In this document: positions 56,378 through 64,000 of the stretch, in pieces
Numbering within the stretch: position 1 is the stretch's first letter
Layout of the letters: every line of letters begins with the position of its first letter
DNA from: Cellvibrio sp. KY-YJ-3
GTDB taxonomy: Bacteria; Pseudomonadota; Gammaproteobacteria; Pseudomonadales; Cellvibrionaceae
DNA length: 64,000 nt
Direction: 5' to 3'
Assembly: GCF_008806955.1 (NCBI RefSeq)
Contig: NZ_CP031727.1
Coordinates: 310,001-374,000, forward strand
The notes under the pieces: model-generated
Database searches by the model: none
The model's input: the letters and a program-made list of their open reading frames with translations, nothing else
Told to the model about the DNA's origin: nothing
Program-made: the position numbers and the translations under genes

Positions 56378-59300
56378 ATGAAACCGCTATTAAAAAGAAG
56401 CGCCCTCTTTATGGCGATGACTGCCGGGATTTCCGGTTATGCCCATGCACAGGACACCAGCTCATCCATCCTCGGTAAAATCAGCGCGCCGGACGGTTCA
56501 CCCGCCGCCGATACCCGCATCATCGTGATACATGAACCCTCCGGCACGCGCAGTGAAGTGAAAACCAACAGCGCCGGTAGCTACTCGCTCAAAGGCCTGC
56601 GCATTGGCGGCCCCTACAAAATCACCATCGATTCCGATACCTATCGCGACGCCGAGATGCGCGATCTATTTCTGCAATTAGGCAAGGTGCTGCGTCTGGA
56701 TCAAACTCTGGAAGCGGCAGATATAGCCGAGTTGGAAGAGGTGCTGGTGATGGGCACCATCATCAACTCCAGCACCAAAGGCGCCAGTTCGGTATTCAGT
56801 GAAGACGATATTAAAAAGACCCCCGCCTTCAGCCGCGATATTAAAGACATCATCCGCAGCAACCCGATGGTGGTGGTAGAAGACGGACAGCTGAGCATTG
56901 CCGGTAGCAACCCGCGCTTCAACAATATCACTGTGGATGGTATCGGCCAGAACGACGACTTTGGCTTGAACTTCGGTGGTTACCCCACGGCGCGCCCACC
57001 GGTATCACTGGATGCCGTAAGCCAAATCAGCGTGAATTCGGCGCCCTTCACTGCCAAAGTCGGCGGCTTCTCCGGCGGTTTGGTCAACGTGGTGACTAAA
57101 TCGGGTACTAATGAGCTACAGGGCTCAGTATTTGCTGAAGGCACCAACGACAGCCTTTCCGGCGACCCGAAAACCGGCGACCTGGATCTGGGCGAAGAAA
57201 CTACCATGGGGTTCAGCGTGGGCGGGCCACTGGTGGAGGACAAAGCGTTTTATTTTATCTCTTACGAATCCTTCGAGCAGGACACCACCGCGCTCTACGG
57301 CCTGAATGGTTCCGGCGCCAACGAGAGTGAAATCACCAGCGCCCAATACGAGCAGTTCCTGCAGATCCTCAACGATACCTATGGCCTGACCGACTCAGTA
57401 GCCGGTGGTGCGGGCGAGCGCGATGACAAGCTGTTGGTCAAGTTCGACATCAACCTGAGCGATGAACACCGCCTGGATTTCAGCTACCAGAAGCAGGATA
57501 ACGAACTCGACCGCAACAGCCCGGATCAGGATTACCAGCTGCGCTTGAATTCCAACTTCTTCACCATCAAAACCGAATCAGACACCTACAGCTCACACCT
57601 GTTTTCTGACTGGAGCGATGCCTTCAGCACGGTCATCGGCCTGTCCTACAAAGACCTGACAACTGACTCGCTGAAAAACTCGGACCTGGGTGAAGTGACC
57701 GTCAATATCGGCAGCAATGAAATCCTGTTTGGTACCGACCGCTCGCGCCACGCCAATATCGCCGATACCCAAACCTGGCAGCTGCATTTGGACGGCACCT
57801 ATTTGTTAGGCAACCACGAGTTGCGTTTTGGCTACCAGGGCCAAAGCGTGACCTATTACAACCTGTTCGGCCAATACACCGACGGCGTGTGGGAATTCGC
57901 GAGCCTGGATGATTTTGCCGCGAAGAAACCCAATTTCTTTGCCTATCGCAATGCCTACACCAATAACGCCGAAGACCTGGCCTACAGTGCAGAACGCACC
58001 ACCCATGCACTTTACGCCGAGGACAGCTGGGCGGTTACTCCCTCGCTGTTGCTCACCTTTGGCCTGCGCTATGAGCAGCTCGCCTCAGACGATGTACCGC
58101 AAGAAAATACGCGCTTCGTGAGCACCTATGGTTACAGCAATACCGAAAACCTGGATGGGCTTGACATCATCCTGCCGCGCTTCAACTTCAACTGGGACTT
58201 GAATGAGACCATGACCCTGCGCGGTGGCATCGGCCGCTTTAGCGGTGGCAAACCCAACGTCTGGCTCGCCAACTCCTTCACCAACGACGGCCTCACCTAC
58301 GTTGCCGCGCCGAGCAGCGCTACCAACGCGGCCATCACCGACCCCGCTAATGTCGACTTCACCCAAATTCCCGACTCAGTGCAAGCCTCATTGGTCAGCG
58401 GCACTGGCAGTACCGCCTATGTCGACCCGGACTATGAACTGGAATCTGATTGGCGCTATCAACTGGGTTGGGATCAGGAGCTGAACATTCCCTATTTGGG
58501 CGATGGTTACCTGTGGAGCACCGAATTCAACTACATCGACAAGGAAGACTCCTCCTTCTGGGTAGATACCTCGCGCACCGAAAGACGCCGCACCGCCGAC
58601 GGCCAGCGCATCATTTACCAGAGCATTTACAGCGGCAACCTGGCCAACAACTACGACCTGATGCTGACCAATGCCAAAAAAGATGGCCGCAGTATTATCT
58701 GGACCACAAACCTGAAAAAAGACTGGGATAACGGCGTGAATATGTTTGCCGCCTATACCCATCAGGACGTGACCGAGGTCAACCCCGGCACCAACTCCAC
58801 CGCCTCATCCAACTACAACTTCAACGTCACCATGAACCGCAACGAGGAGTTGGTTGGCACCAGTAACTACGAAATCAAACACCGCTTTGTACTCAACCTC
58901 GGCTACGCCGCCAACTGGTTTGGCGATAACGAAACCCGTATCAATGTAGCGTTTGAGCGCCGCTCTGGCCGCCCACTGAGTTGGACACTCGACGCCTTTA
59001 ACGACAACGACTTTGGCGACCAGCGCGACTTCCAAAACAGCGATGTCTACCTGCCTTACATTCCCACCGGCCCGAACGACACCAATATCGATTGGGAGGG
59101 CAGTAACTGGCCGGGTGCCACCACCAACGAAGAAAAATACGCCGCCATGCTGGAGGTTATCCAAGGCGCTGGACTGGAGGGTTATGCCGGCGGTTATGTG
59201 CCGAAAAACTCCACCACCCAACCCTGGGTTACTGACCTGGACTTGAGTGTGCAGCAGGACATTCCCGGATTTGCTGACGGTCACACCGGCACCATTTATT

Positions 59301-59521
59301 TCACCATTGAAAACCTGCTCAACCTGATCGACAGCAGCAAAGGTGAAGTCCGTCGCATGGAATTCCCACAACAAACCCTGTGGGACTACGACGTGAATTC
59401 CACTACCGGCCAATACCAATACGACGTGCGCTTTAACGGCACCAACACCAACAACTGGAGTGAATACATTCCGGAAGCCTCGGTGTGGCGCCTGAAACTG
59501 GGCGTGCGCTACAGCTTTTAA
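56378..59521 (+). CDS. Oar-like TonB-dependent receptor
   Basis: A 1047-residue outer-membrane receptor: signal peptide ending AHA, a carboxypeptidase-regulatory-like beta-sandwich at about 30-110 (ILGKISAPDGSPAADTRIIV), a plug domain with IAGSNPRFNNITVDGIGQNDDFG and FSGGLVNVVTKSGTNE, and a large barrel ending LKLGVRYSF. Oar-type receptors import large molecules such as peptides or glycans. Flanked by an S1/P1 nuclease before and a DRGH endonuclease after, it may take up oligonucleotides or nucleosides, which is inference. A ribosome site AGGGA is upstream of ATG 56378. Confidence 0.9.
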   Translation: MKPLLKRSALFMAMTAGISGYAHAQDTSSSILGKISAPDGSPAADTRIIVIHEPSGTRSEVKTNSAGSYSLKGLRIGGPYKITIDSDTYRDAEMRDLFLQLGKVLRLDQTLEAADIAELEEVLVMGTIINSSTKGASSVFSEDDIKKTPAFSRDIKDIIRSNPMVVVEDGQLSIAGSNPRFNNITVDGIGQNDDFGLNFGGYPTARPPVSLDAVSQISVNSAPFTAKVGGFSGGLVNVVTKSGTNELQGSVFAEGTNDSLSGDPKTGDLDLGEETTMGFSVGGPLVEDKAFYFISYESFEQDTTALYGLNGSGANESEITSAQYEQFLQILNDTYGLTDSVAGGAGERDDKLLVKFDINLSDEHRLDFSYQKQDNELDRNSPDQDYQLRLNSNFFTIKTESDTYSSHLFSDWSDAFSTVIGLSYKDLTTDSLKNSDLGEVTVNIGSNEILFGTDRSRHANIADTQTWQLHLDGTYLLGNHELRFGYQGQSVTYYNLFGQYTDGVWEFASLDDFAAKKPNFFAYRNAYTNNAEDLAYSAERTTHALYAEDSWAVTPSLLLTFGLRYEQLASDDVPQENTRFVSTYGYSNTENLDGLDIILPRFNFNWDLNETMTLRGGIGRFSGGKPNVWLANSFTNDGLTYVAAPSSATNAAITDPANVDFTQIPDSVQASLVSGTGSTAYVDPDYELESDWRYQLGWDQELNIPYLGDGYLWSTEFNYIDKEDSSFWVDTSRTERRRTADGQRIIYQSIYSGNLANNYDLMLTNAKKDGRSIIWTTNLKKDWDNGVNMFAAYTHQDVTEVNPGTNSTASSNYNFNVTMNRNEELVGTSNYEIKHRFVLNLGYAANWFGDNETRINVAFERRSGRPLSWTLDAFNDNDFGDQRDFQNSDVYLPYIPTGPNDTNIDWEGSNWPGATTNEEKYAAMLEVIQGAGLEGYAGGYVPKNSTTQPWVTDLDLSVQQDIPGFADGHTGTIYFTIENLLNLIDSSKGEVRRMEFPQQTLWDYDVNSTTGQYQYDVRFNGTNTNNWSEYIPEASVWRLKLGVRYSF

Positions 59522-59558
59522 CCTCAGCTCAACTTCCCGTTAACGAACGCAGCTCCCG

Positions 59559-59582
59559 CCCTTTTGCCTAGCGGCAAAAGGG
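59559..59582 (+). other. Stem-loop between receptor and endonuclease genes
   Basis: Perfect ten-base arms CCCTTTTGCC and GGCAAAAGGG with a four-base loop, 38 bases after the receptor stop. No T tract follows. It may stabilise the receptor mRNA or lower expression of the endonuclease. Confidence 0.5.
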
Positions 59583-59662
59583 TCTGGGCAAGCTCGCGCT
59601 CAATTCCGGGCTTTTCGCGTGTTCCACCTTTATCAATCACCACTGTTAAGGAGTTACCTGTT

Positions 59663-60430
59663 ATGAAAAAGCTCGCCCTTGGTTTACTCGCGCTCGTCGC
59701 ACTCAGCGCTGCCACCACCCAAGCCGCCAACTGTATTTACGGCTGTCCCACCGGAAAATCCGGTCAAGTCGTCACCCGTTCGATTTACACCATCAGCAAT
59801 AACGCCACCACCAAGTTTGCCGATTGGGCCGCCTATCAAGTCACAGCGGCTACTATCGATGGCCCCTCACGCACCCGCACTTGGCGCGTCGACCCCAGCA
59901 TCACCGCCGCCAATACTCTCGAACCCGCCGACTACACGGATGCCGCCGCGGTATTGGGTACTGATCGCGGCCACCAAGTCCCACTCGCCGCGTTTAGCAA
60001 CACCGCCGATTGGGCAACCACCAATTATTTATCCAACATCACCCCGCAAGCCGCCGAATTAAATCAAGGTCCCTGGGAGCGATTGGAAAATGCCGAGCGA
60101 GTTATTGCACGCAGTGGGCAACCGATTTTTGTTGTCACCGGCCCACTCTACGAATGGTATTTCGGCTCACTGCCCGGCGCCGATGAATCGCACATCATTC
60201 CCTCAGGCTATTACAAAGTTGTCATCGCCGTAATCAACGGCACAGTAAAAGCCTCCGCCTTCATCATGGAACAAGACTCCGCGCGCGCGGATAATTTTTG
60301 CAATAAAGAAGTCACCATCGATGAAGTAGAAATGCGCGCAGGCATTAACGTCATGCCCAGTTTATCCACCACGATCCAAGCTCCCGTTGAACGGAGTTAC
60401 GGTGGATTAAAAAGCCAATTAGGTTGCTAA
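59663..60430 (+). CDS. Exported DNA/RNA non-specific endonuclease (DRGH type)
   Basis: A 255-residue sugar-nonspecific endonuclease. A signal peptide (about residues 1-21, ending TQA) is followed by the active-site motif GTDRGHQVPLA (His104) and later by the NITPQAAELNQGPWERLE metal/Asn segment and VVTGPLYE. These enzymes make nicks in double- and single-stranded DNA and RNA using magnesium. ATG 59663 with AAGGAG is clear. Paired with the upstream receptor and ended by a terminator at 60465. Confidence 0.93.
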   Translation: MKKLALGLLALVALSAATTQAANCIYGCPTGKSGQVVTRSIYTISNNATTKFADWAAYQVTAATIDGPSRTRTWRVDPSITAANTLEPADYTDAAAVLGTDRGHQVPLAAFSNTADWATTNYLSNITPQAAELNQGPWERLENAERVIARSGQPIFVVTGPLYEWYFGSLPGADESHIIPSGYYKVVIAVINGTVKASAFIMEQDSARADNFCNKEVTIDEVEMRAGINVMPSLSTTIQAPVERSYGGLKSQLGC

Positions 60431-60464
60431 CCGAGTTAGTGTTGTTTTCATGAGCGCTCCACTT

Positions 60465-60489
60465 GAGCGGGTTCGCCCGCTCTTTTTTT
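60465..60489 (+). terminator. Rho-independent terminator after the endonuclease gene
   Basis: GAGCGGG, TTCG loop, CCCGCTC and a seven-base T tract. Confidence 0.92.
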
Positions 60490-60588
60490 ATTATTGTTAT
60501 CTGACTACTACACCTGCCCCACTGTACTCTAACCTAGCCCGCAACGGGAGTTGATTGAGTCATTAATTAAAAGGTAGGAACCAAACAG

Positions 60589-61020
60589 TTACTGATTCAA
60601 TGTTTTGGTAAAAAGAATTTTATCATCCCCTTTTACATTTCTCTGCACGCCTGTAATCGCATAATTCTGGGTGATTAACAGGAGCAACATAGCTTTGTAC
60701 TTATTCATGCTTTTAACAGAAATTTCTTTTGCCCCCATTTCGCTAACGTGCCGTTCTTGCTCAAGTAATAATTTTTTCGCTATACCTTTTTTTCGGTAAT
60801 TAGGATGAACGCCCCCTAACCAACTATAAAAACATTGTTCATCAATCCAATAACCCAACTTGTACCCCACCAAAACACTTTTATTTTCTGCAACAAGCAA
60901 AAGGAAATTTTTATCTCCAATACGCTCCGTAAAAAAATCAGTGTCTGTTAGAGGTGAAAGCTCTGTAATGTCATTATGCAGAACCAATATTTCATCAAAT
61001 GAACCAATGCGTATTTCCAT
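60589..61020 (-). CDS. GNAT-family N-acetyltransferase
   Basis: A 143-residue acetyltransferase. The acetyl-CoA-binding segment is GVHPNYRKKGIAKKLLLEQERH, with an earlier beta strand YSWLGG and a late VQRNVKGDD. The protein starts at ATG 61020 with TTGGA upstream; the frame's first Met 18 bases earlier is less likely. Substrate unknown. Coding sequence is AT-rich against neighbours, which hints at recent acquisition. Confidence 0.85.
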   Translation of the reverse strand: MEIRIGSFDEILVLHNDITELSPLTDTDFFTERIGDKNFLLLVAENKSVLVGYKLGYWIDEQCFYSWLGGVHPNYRKKGIAKKLLLEQERHVSEMGAKEISVKSMNKYKAMLLLLITQNYAITGVQRNVKGDDKILFTKTLNQ

Positions 61021-61247
61021 AAAAAATCCAAATAACAAAAAATAATGCGCCTATAGCGTTTTGCCCTACTCATATCGGTAAATTATTATCTTAAATAAAC
61101 TTACTGATCAACGCTAACCCATTCTTTTATAAGCATTAACAACAACTCAACCTGAGTTCTATTAAATCATTTCTCGCTTACCTGCACTGCTTGATGATCG
61201 ATCTGAGTTTTGATCCGGTTATTAACCACTTTAAGCAGGTGATAGAA

Positions 61248-62903
61248 ATGAAACGTAGTCTTTTTTTACCCGCCGCGTTGATTGCGGCTTTTTCACTGCC
61301 ATTGCAGGCAGAGGTTTTAATTTCAGAGGTGCTTTACGATCCACCCAATGGTTTGGACAGCACATTGGAATGGATCGAGCTTTTTAATGCGGGCTGTGAT
61401 GCGATTGATCTGAGCACCTATACCTTGCAAGACAAACAAGGCGCGCCGGTACTTAACCTGAGCGGCACGATTCAGCCAAATAGTTATTTAACATTTGCGC
61501 GCGAGGCAGATGCGTTTACCACACGCTACGGCTTTGCACCCAACTTGACAGGTATGTCGCTTGCGCTGGGCAACAGCGGTGATTTATTTGTTTTAAAAAA
61601 TAATGGTGTCGATGTAGATACAGTTGCATGGGAAAACGGTATTAGCGGTTGGACAATTGCAGCGGTTGATGTATCGATTTATCGCGTTGATAACACAACG
61701 CCGGCAACCAACGCGCAGTGGGCAGTCAGCACTGCGGATAGCCCCGGCATCGGCCCGCTCACGCAAGATTGCTCCGGTGGTGGGGCGTCGAGTAGCAATA
61801 CAACTAGCAGTATAAGCAGCAGTTCAAGTAGCACTGAAGAAATCAGTAGCAGCTCAAGTTCCAGCGTTACATCGAGTGAAAGCAGTAGTATAAGCAGTTT
61901 GTCATCTGCCAGCTCATCATCGTTAGCAATACCTTATAGCTACGATGTGTATTATGCACCGGCAATGGGACTTGAAGGATTTGAGTTGCGCGTCGCGCTA
62001 CACAATATTATTCGCACCGGCCATATTAATTTAAGCTACAGCCAAGTGTGGAGCGCGCTGCAATATGCCGACGAAGACCCGGATAACACCGCAAATGTAT
62101 TGTTGTTATACAGCGGCCGCTCGGCGGATAAAAATGATCGCGATGGGCAACCTGGATTTGATAACGACTCCTGGAACCGCGAACATGTTTGGGCAAAATC
62201 CTACGGCTTTCCTGATGACAATCAATTCGCCTATACCGATATTCATCACCTGCGCCCGGAAGATAAAACCGTTAACAGTTCACGCAGTAACAAAGCCTTT
62301 GATAATGGTGGCACTGCGCAAGGTGAAGCACCCGATACCTTTACTGATGACGATTCATGGGAACCGCGTGATGCGGTAAAAGGCGATGTGGCGCGCATGA
62401 TGTTTTATATGGATGTGCGTTATGAAGGCACCGATGGCAACACACCGGATTTGGTTTTAGTGGATAACACGGCCATGGCAAGCGGTGATGCCAATATCGG
62501 TAAGTTGTGTACTTTGGTTGAGTGGAGTCAGCTGGACCCGGTCGATAATTTTGAAATGCGCCGCAACCATCGTATTCAGGAATGGCAAGGAAACCGCAAT
62601 CCGTTTATTGATAATCCAAATTGGGTACTTAGTTTGTGGGGCGATTTCTGCGGCGTAACATCGTCTTCCAGCAGCAGTAGTACTACAAGCAATGAATCAA
62701 GCAGCAGCATAAGCAGTGAAGCCAGTAGCGCCATATTATCAAGCAGCTCATCTACGGCCATAAGCAGTAGCGCAAGCAGCACTGTTATTTCCAGCAGCTC
62801 AACCGCTTCTGCGTCAGCCACTAACAGCGGCTCGGGTAGCGGCTCATTAAACTGGTTAAGTTTATTGTTGCTATTAAGTCTAGTTAGATTGCGTAGACAA
62901 TAA
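61248..62903 (+). CDS. Secreted lamin-tail-domain/endonuclease I with GlyGly-CTERM-like tail
   Basis: A 551-residue modular secreted nuclease. A signal peptide (about 1-19) is followed by a lamin-tail domain (20-150: VLISEVLYDPPNGLDSTLEWIEL, then YTLQDKQGAPVLNLSG), a Ser-rich linker (about 178-225), an endonuclease I domain (about 230-470) with SWNREHVWAKSYGFP and TDIHHLRPEDKTVNSSRSN, a second Ser-rich linker and a C-terminal tail. The tail SGSGSGSLNWLSLLLLLSL plus basic RLRRQ resembles GlyGly-CTERM, a sorting signal read by rhombosortase after type II secretion. Extracellular DNA is the likely substrate. A terminator follows. Confidence 0.9.
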   Translation: MKRSLFLPAALIAAFSLPLQAEVLISEVLYDPPNGLDSTLEWIELFNAGCDAIDLSTYTLQDKQGAPVLNLSGTIQPNSYLTFAREADAFTTRYGFAPNLTGMSLALGNSGDLFVLKNNGVDVDTVAWENGISGWTIAAVDVSIYRVDNTTPATNAQWAVSTADSPGIGPLTQDCSGGGASSSNTTSSISSSSSSTEEISSSSSSSVTSSESSSISSLSSASSSSLAIPYSYDVYYAPAMGLEGFELRVALHNIIRTGHINLSYSQVWSALQYADEDPDNTANVLLLYSGRSADKNDRDGQPGFDNDSWNREHVWAKSYGFPDDNQFAYTDIHHLRPEDKTVNSSRSNKAFDNGGTAQGEAPDTFTDDDSWEPRDAVKGDVARMMFYMDVRYEGTDGNTPDLVLVDNTAMASGDANIGKLCTLVEWSQLDPVDNFEMRRNHRIQEWQGNRNPFIDNPNWVLSLWGDFCGVTSSSSSSSTTSNESSSSISSEASSAILSSSSSTAISSSASSTVISSSSTASASATNSGSGSGSLNWLSLLLLLSLVRLRRQ

Positions 62904-62948
62904 GACCATACGCTTTGTTTTGAATTATAAAATCTATAAACATAAAAA

Positions 62949-62977
62949 TAAAAAACCAGCTTAATCGCTGGTTTTTT
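62949..62977. terminator. Bidirectional terminator between convergent genes
   Basis: AACCAGC and GCTGGTT arms with a six-base loop, flanked by A and T tracts, between the nuclease and the small membrane protein gene. Confidence 0.85.
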
Positions 62978-62993
62978 ATGACTTAACGAAAAA

Positions 62994-63200
62994 TCATTTT
63001 TCTCTGTTCCTAATTTCTATGGCAATACTAGCCAGCTGTTTTACGATTTCATTGTGGCTCTTTGCTATTTCCTGCTGCGACGCGGCAATACGTTTTATGG
63101 ATATAACCATAACAATGAATAAACAAATGACTAACACATAAATTGCGAACATTCCCAGCATCACTACTGGCCCTAATACAGAAAACATACTATCCCTCAT
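62994..63200 (-). CDS. Small single-pass membrane protein
   Basis: A 68-residue protein with one long membrane segment (about residues 10-34, MLGMFAIYVLVICLFIVMVISI) and a charged coiled-coil tail (RIAASQQEIAKSHNEIVKQL). No family recognised; the plan is common among small inner-membrane or phage-shock-like proteins. A downstream ATG at 63188 is possible. The neat gene spacing and a terminator after it support that it is real. Confidence 0.6.
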   Translation of the reverse strand: MRDSMFSVLGPVVMLGMFAIYVLVICLFIVMVISIKRIAASQQEIAKSHNEIVKQLASIAIEIRNREK

Positions 63201-63283
63201 AACAAGTTGAAAAACATTCTCATTAAACGAGAAAACGCAGCAAAAATCAACTTGCGGATTAATCCGTTACGCACAATAAAAAT

Positions 63284-64000
63284 CTATAAATTTTTATCAA
63301 GCCAGTAAGTGGTTATTGAAAGTACAATTTCCGCCGTAGATTGATCTTCCGCCAAGCCATTCGCCGTAGCTGAACCTAAAATGTTAAACATATGATCTGC
63401 ACCTTTGATAAGGTGGAGTTCTGCATTGGTGGTACCGGCGTGGTTGATTATATTTATCGATGACTCGTAGGGAACCAAGGTATCCGCTGTACCGGCAATT
63501 GCGAGTAATTTTCCGTGATAATTTTTTAAGTCCTGCAAACTGCTATTGGCTTTAACTTCTTCAAACCACTGCAAACCAAAATTTAATGGCTCGGGGCGCC
63601 AAGGGAATTTTACGACTGCAAAACCATTGGCTTTTGCCTCTGCATAATAGTCGTCAAAAAAGGATTGGAAAACACCAGTGCCATTTCCACTAACACTGGA
63701 CCAGGCAACCAGCGATTTAATGCGAGCATCTTTTGTGGCAACGAGCTGTGCAATTAATCCGCCCTGACTAAATCCAATCAGGCCAATGCGCTGTGCATCT
63801 ATATCCTGCAGAGTAGTTAGATAATCCAGCGTGCTGGCAACATCGCGCTGGGCGCTGGTGAGATTATAAAAGCGATAATCCACCGGGCTATCGCCAGTAC
63901 CAGCAAAGTCGATACGCACGGAGGCGATACCGGCTTCGGCCAAATCAACAGCCAAACGTTGATACAATCCCCCCACTTCATTTTTCTGCGATGCAGTGCC
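63284..64000 (-). CDS. Alpha/beta hydrolase, N-terminus outside the window
   Basis: The frame is open to the window end, so the first part is missing. The visible 238 residues include GIASVRIDFAGTGDSP, the nucleophile elbow IGFSQGGLIAQL, an acid residue in GTADTLVPYESS and the late GADHMF with the catalytic His. The fold fits esterase/dienelactone-hydrolase-like enzymes. A GTG at 63976 inside the frame is not the true start, since upstream codons continue the expected sequence. Substrate unknown. Confidence 0.82.
   Translation of the reverse strand, partial: GTASQKNEVGGLYQRLAVDLAEAGIASVRIDFAGTGDSPVDYRFYNLTSAQRDVASTLDYLTTLQDIDAQRIGLIGFSQGGLIAQLVATKDARIKSLVAWSSVSGNGTGVFQSFFDDYYAEAKANGFAVVKFPWRPEPLNFGLQWFEEVKANSSLQDLKNYHGKLLAIAGTADTLVPYESSINIINHAGTTNAELHLIKGADHMFNILGSATANGLAEDQSTAEIVLSITTYWLDKNL

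Overview
The window reads as a chromosome segment of a Cellvibrio-like saprophytic gammaproteobacterium (Cellvibrionaceae). The basis is the gammaproteobacterial gene orders rplU-rpmA-obgE-proB and ybeL-like/leuS/lptE/holA, poly-serine linkers in secreted proteins and lipoproteins, a CE2-type acetyl esterase, Oar-type and classical TonB-dependent receptors, and a GlyGly-CTERM-like tail. This is inference from family content; no 16S gene is present.

Layout. 1-9.5 kb is housekeeping (proB, obgE, L27, L21, leuS, lptE, holA) plus two alpha/beta hydrolases, one cut by the window edge. 9.6-12.9 kb holds two SGNH esterases and a Ser-rich lipoprotein, probably for polysaccharide attack. 13-22 kb is mixed: an RND/MMPL transporter, an Rdx protein, an FHA protein, pyrophosphatase, a GPH sugar symporter, PilZ, DUF418 and DUF1456 proteins, and tRNA-Phe.

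The main feature is 22.4-49.9 kb, with a second block at 55.4-62.9 kb: a gene collection fit for feeding on extracellular nucleic acids and purines. Secreted nucleases (RNase T2, S1/P1 nuclease, DRGH endonuclease, lamin-tail/endonuclease I) would break down polymers. An e(P4)-type lipoprotein phosphatase would dephosphorylate nucleotides. A secreted ADGF-type adenosine deaminase, two exported NUP-family proteins and an exported nucleoside hydrolase would process nucleosides in the envelope. A TonB-dependent receptor with its own six-gene TtpC-type energizing system would take up products. Cytoplasmic adenine deaminase, phosphoribosyltransferase, PuuE allantoinase, allantoate amidohydrolase, ureidoglycine transaminase and an HpxW/amidase pair would salvage or degrade purines to glycine, oxalate and ammonia. 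From the receptor at 45.2 kb down to 28.2 kb all genes lie on one strand, many with 4-base start/stop overlaps.

A shared palindromic motif, about CTGTCCnATTGGnCAG, lies upstream of the adenosine-deaminase-like gene (two copies), the NUP/nucleoside hydrolase pair, the TonB receptor, and between the divergent ADGF and puuE genes. It resembles the RutR-type TetR-family operator architecture and suggests one regulon; no regulator gene is visible here. Xanthine dehydrogenase, uricase, HIU hydrolase and OHCU decarboxylase are also absent and would have to be elsewhere.

Between the two nucleic-acid blocks is an AT-rich toxin-immunity islet (50-52.9 kb): a TNT-type NAD glycohydrolase toxin with candidate immunity genes, one Tsi6-like. 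Next to it is an unusual pair of membrane-anchored proteins, one PhnD-like. The window ends in a small membrane protein and a second truncated alpha/beta hydrolase.
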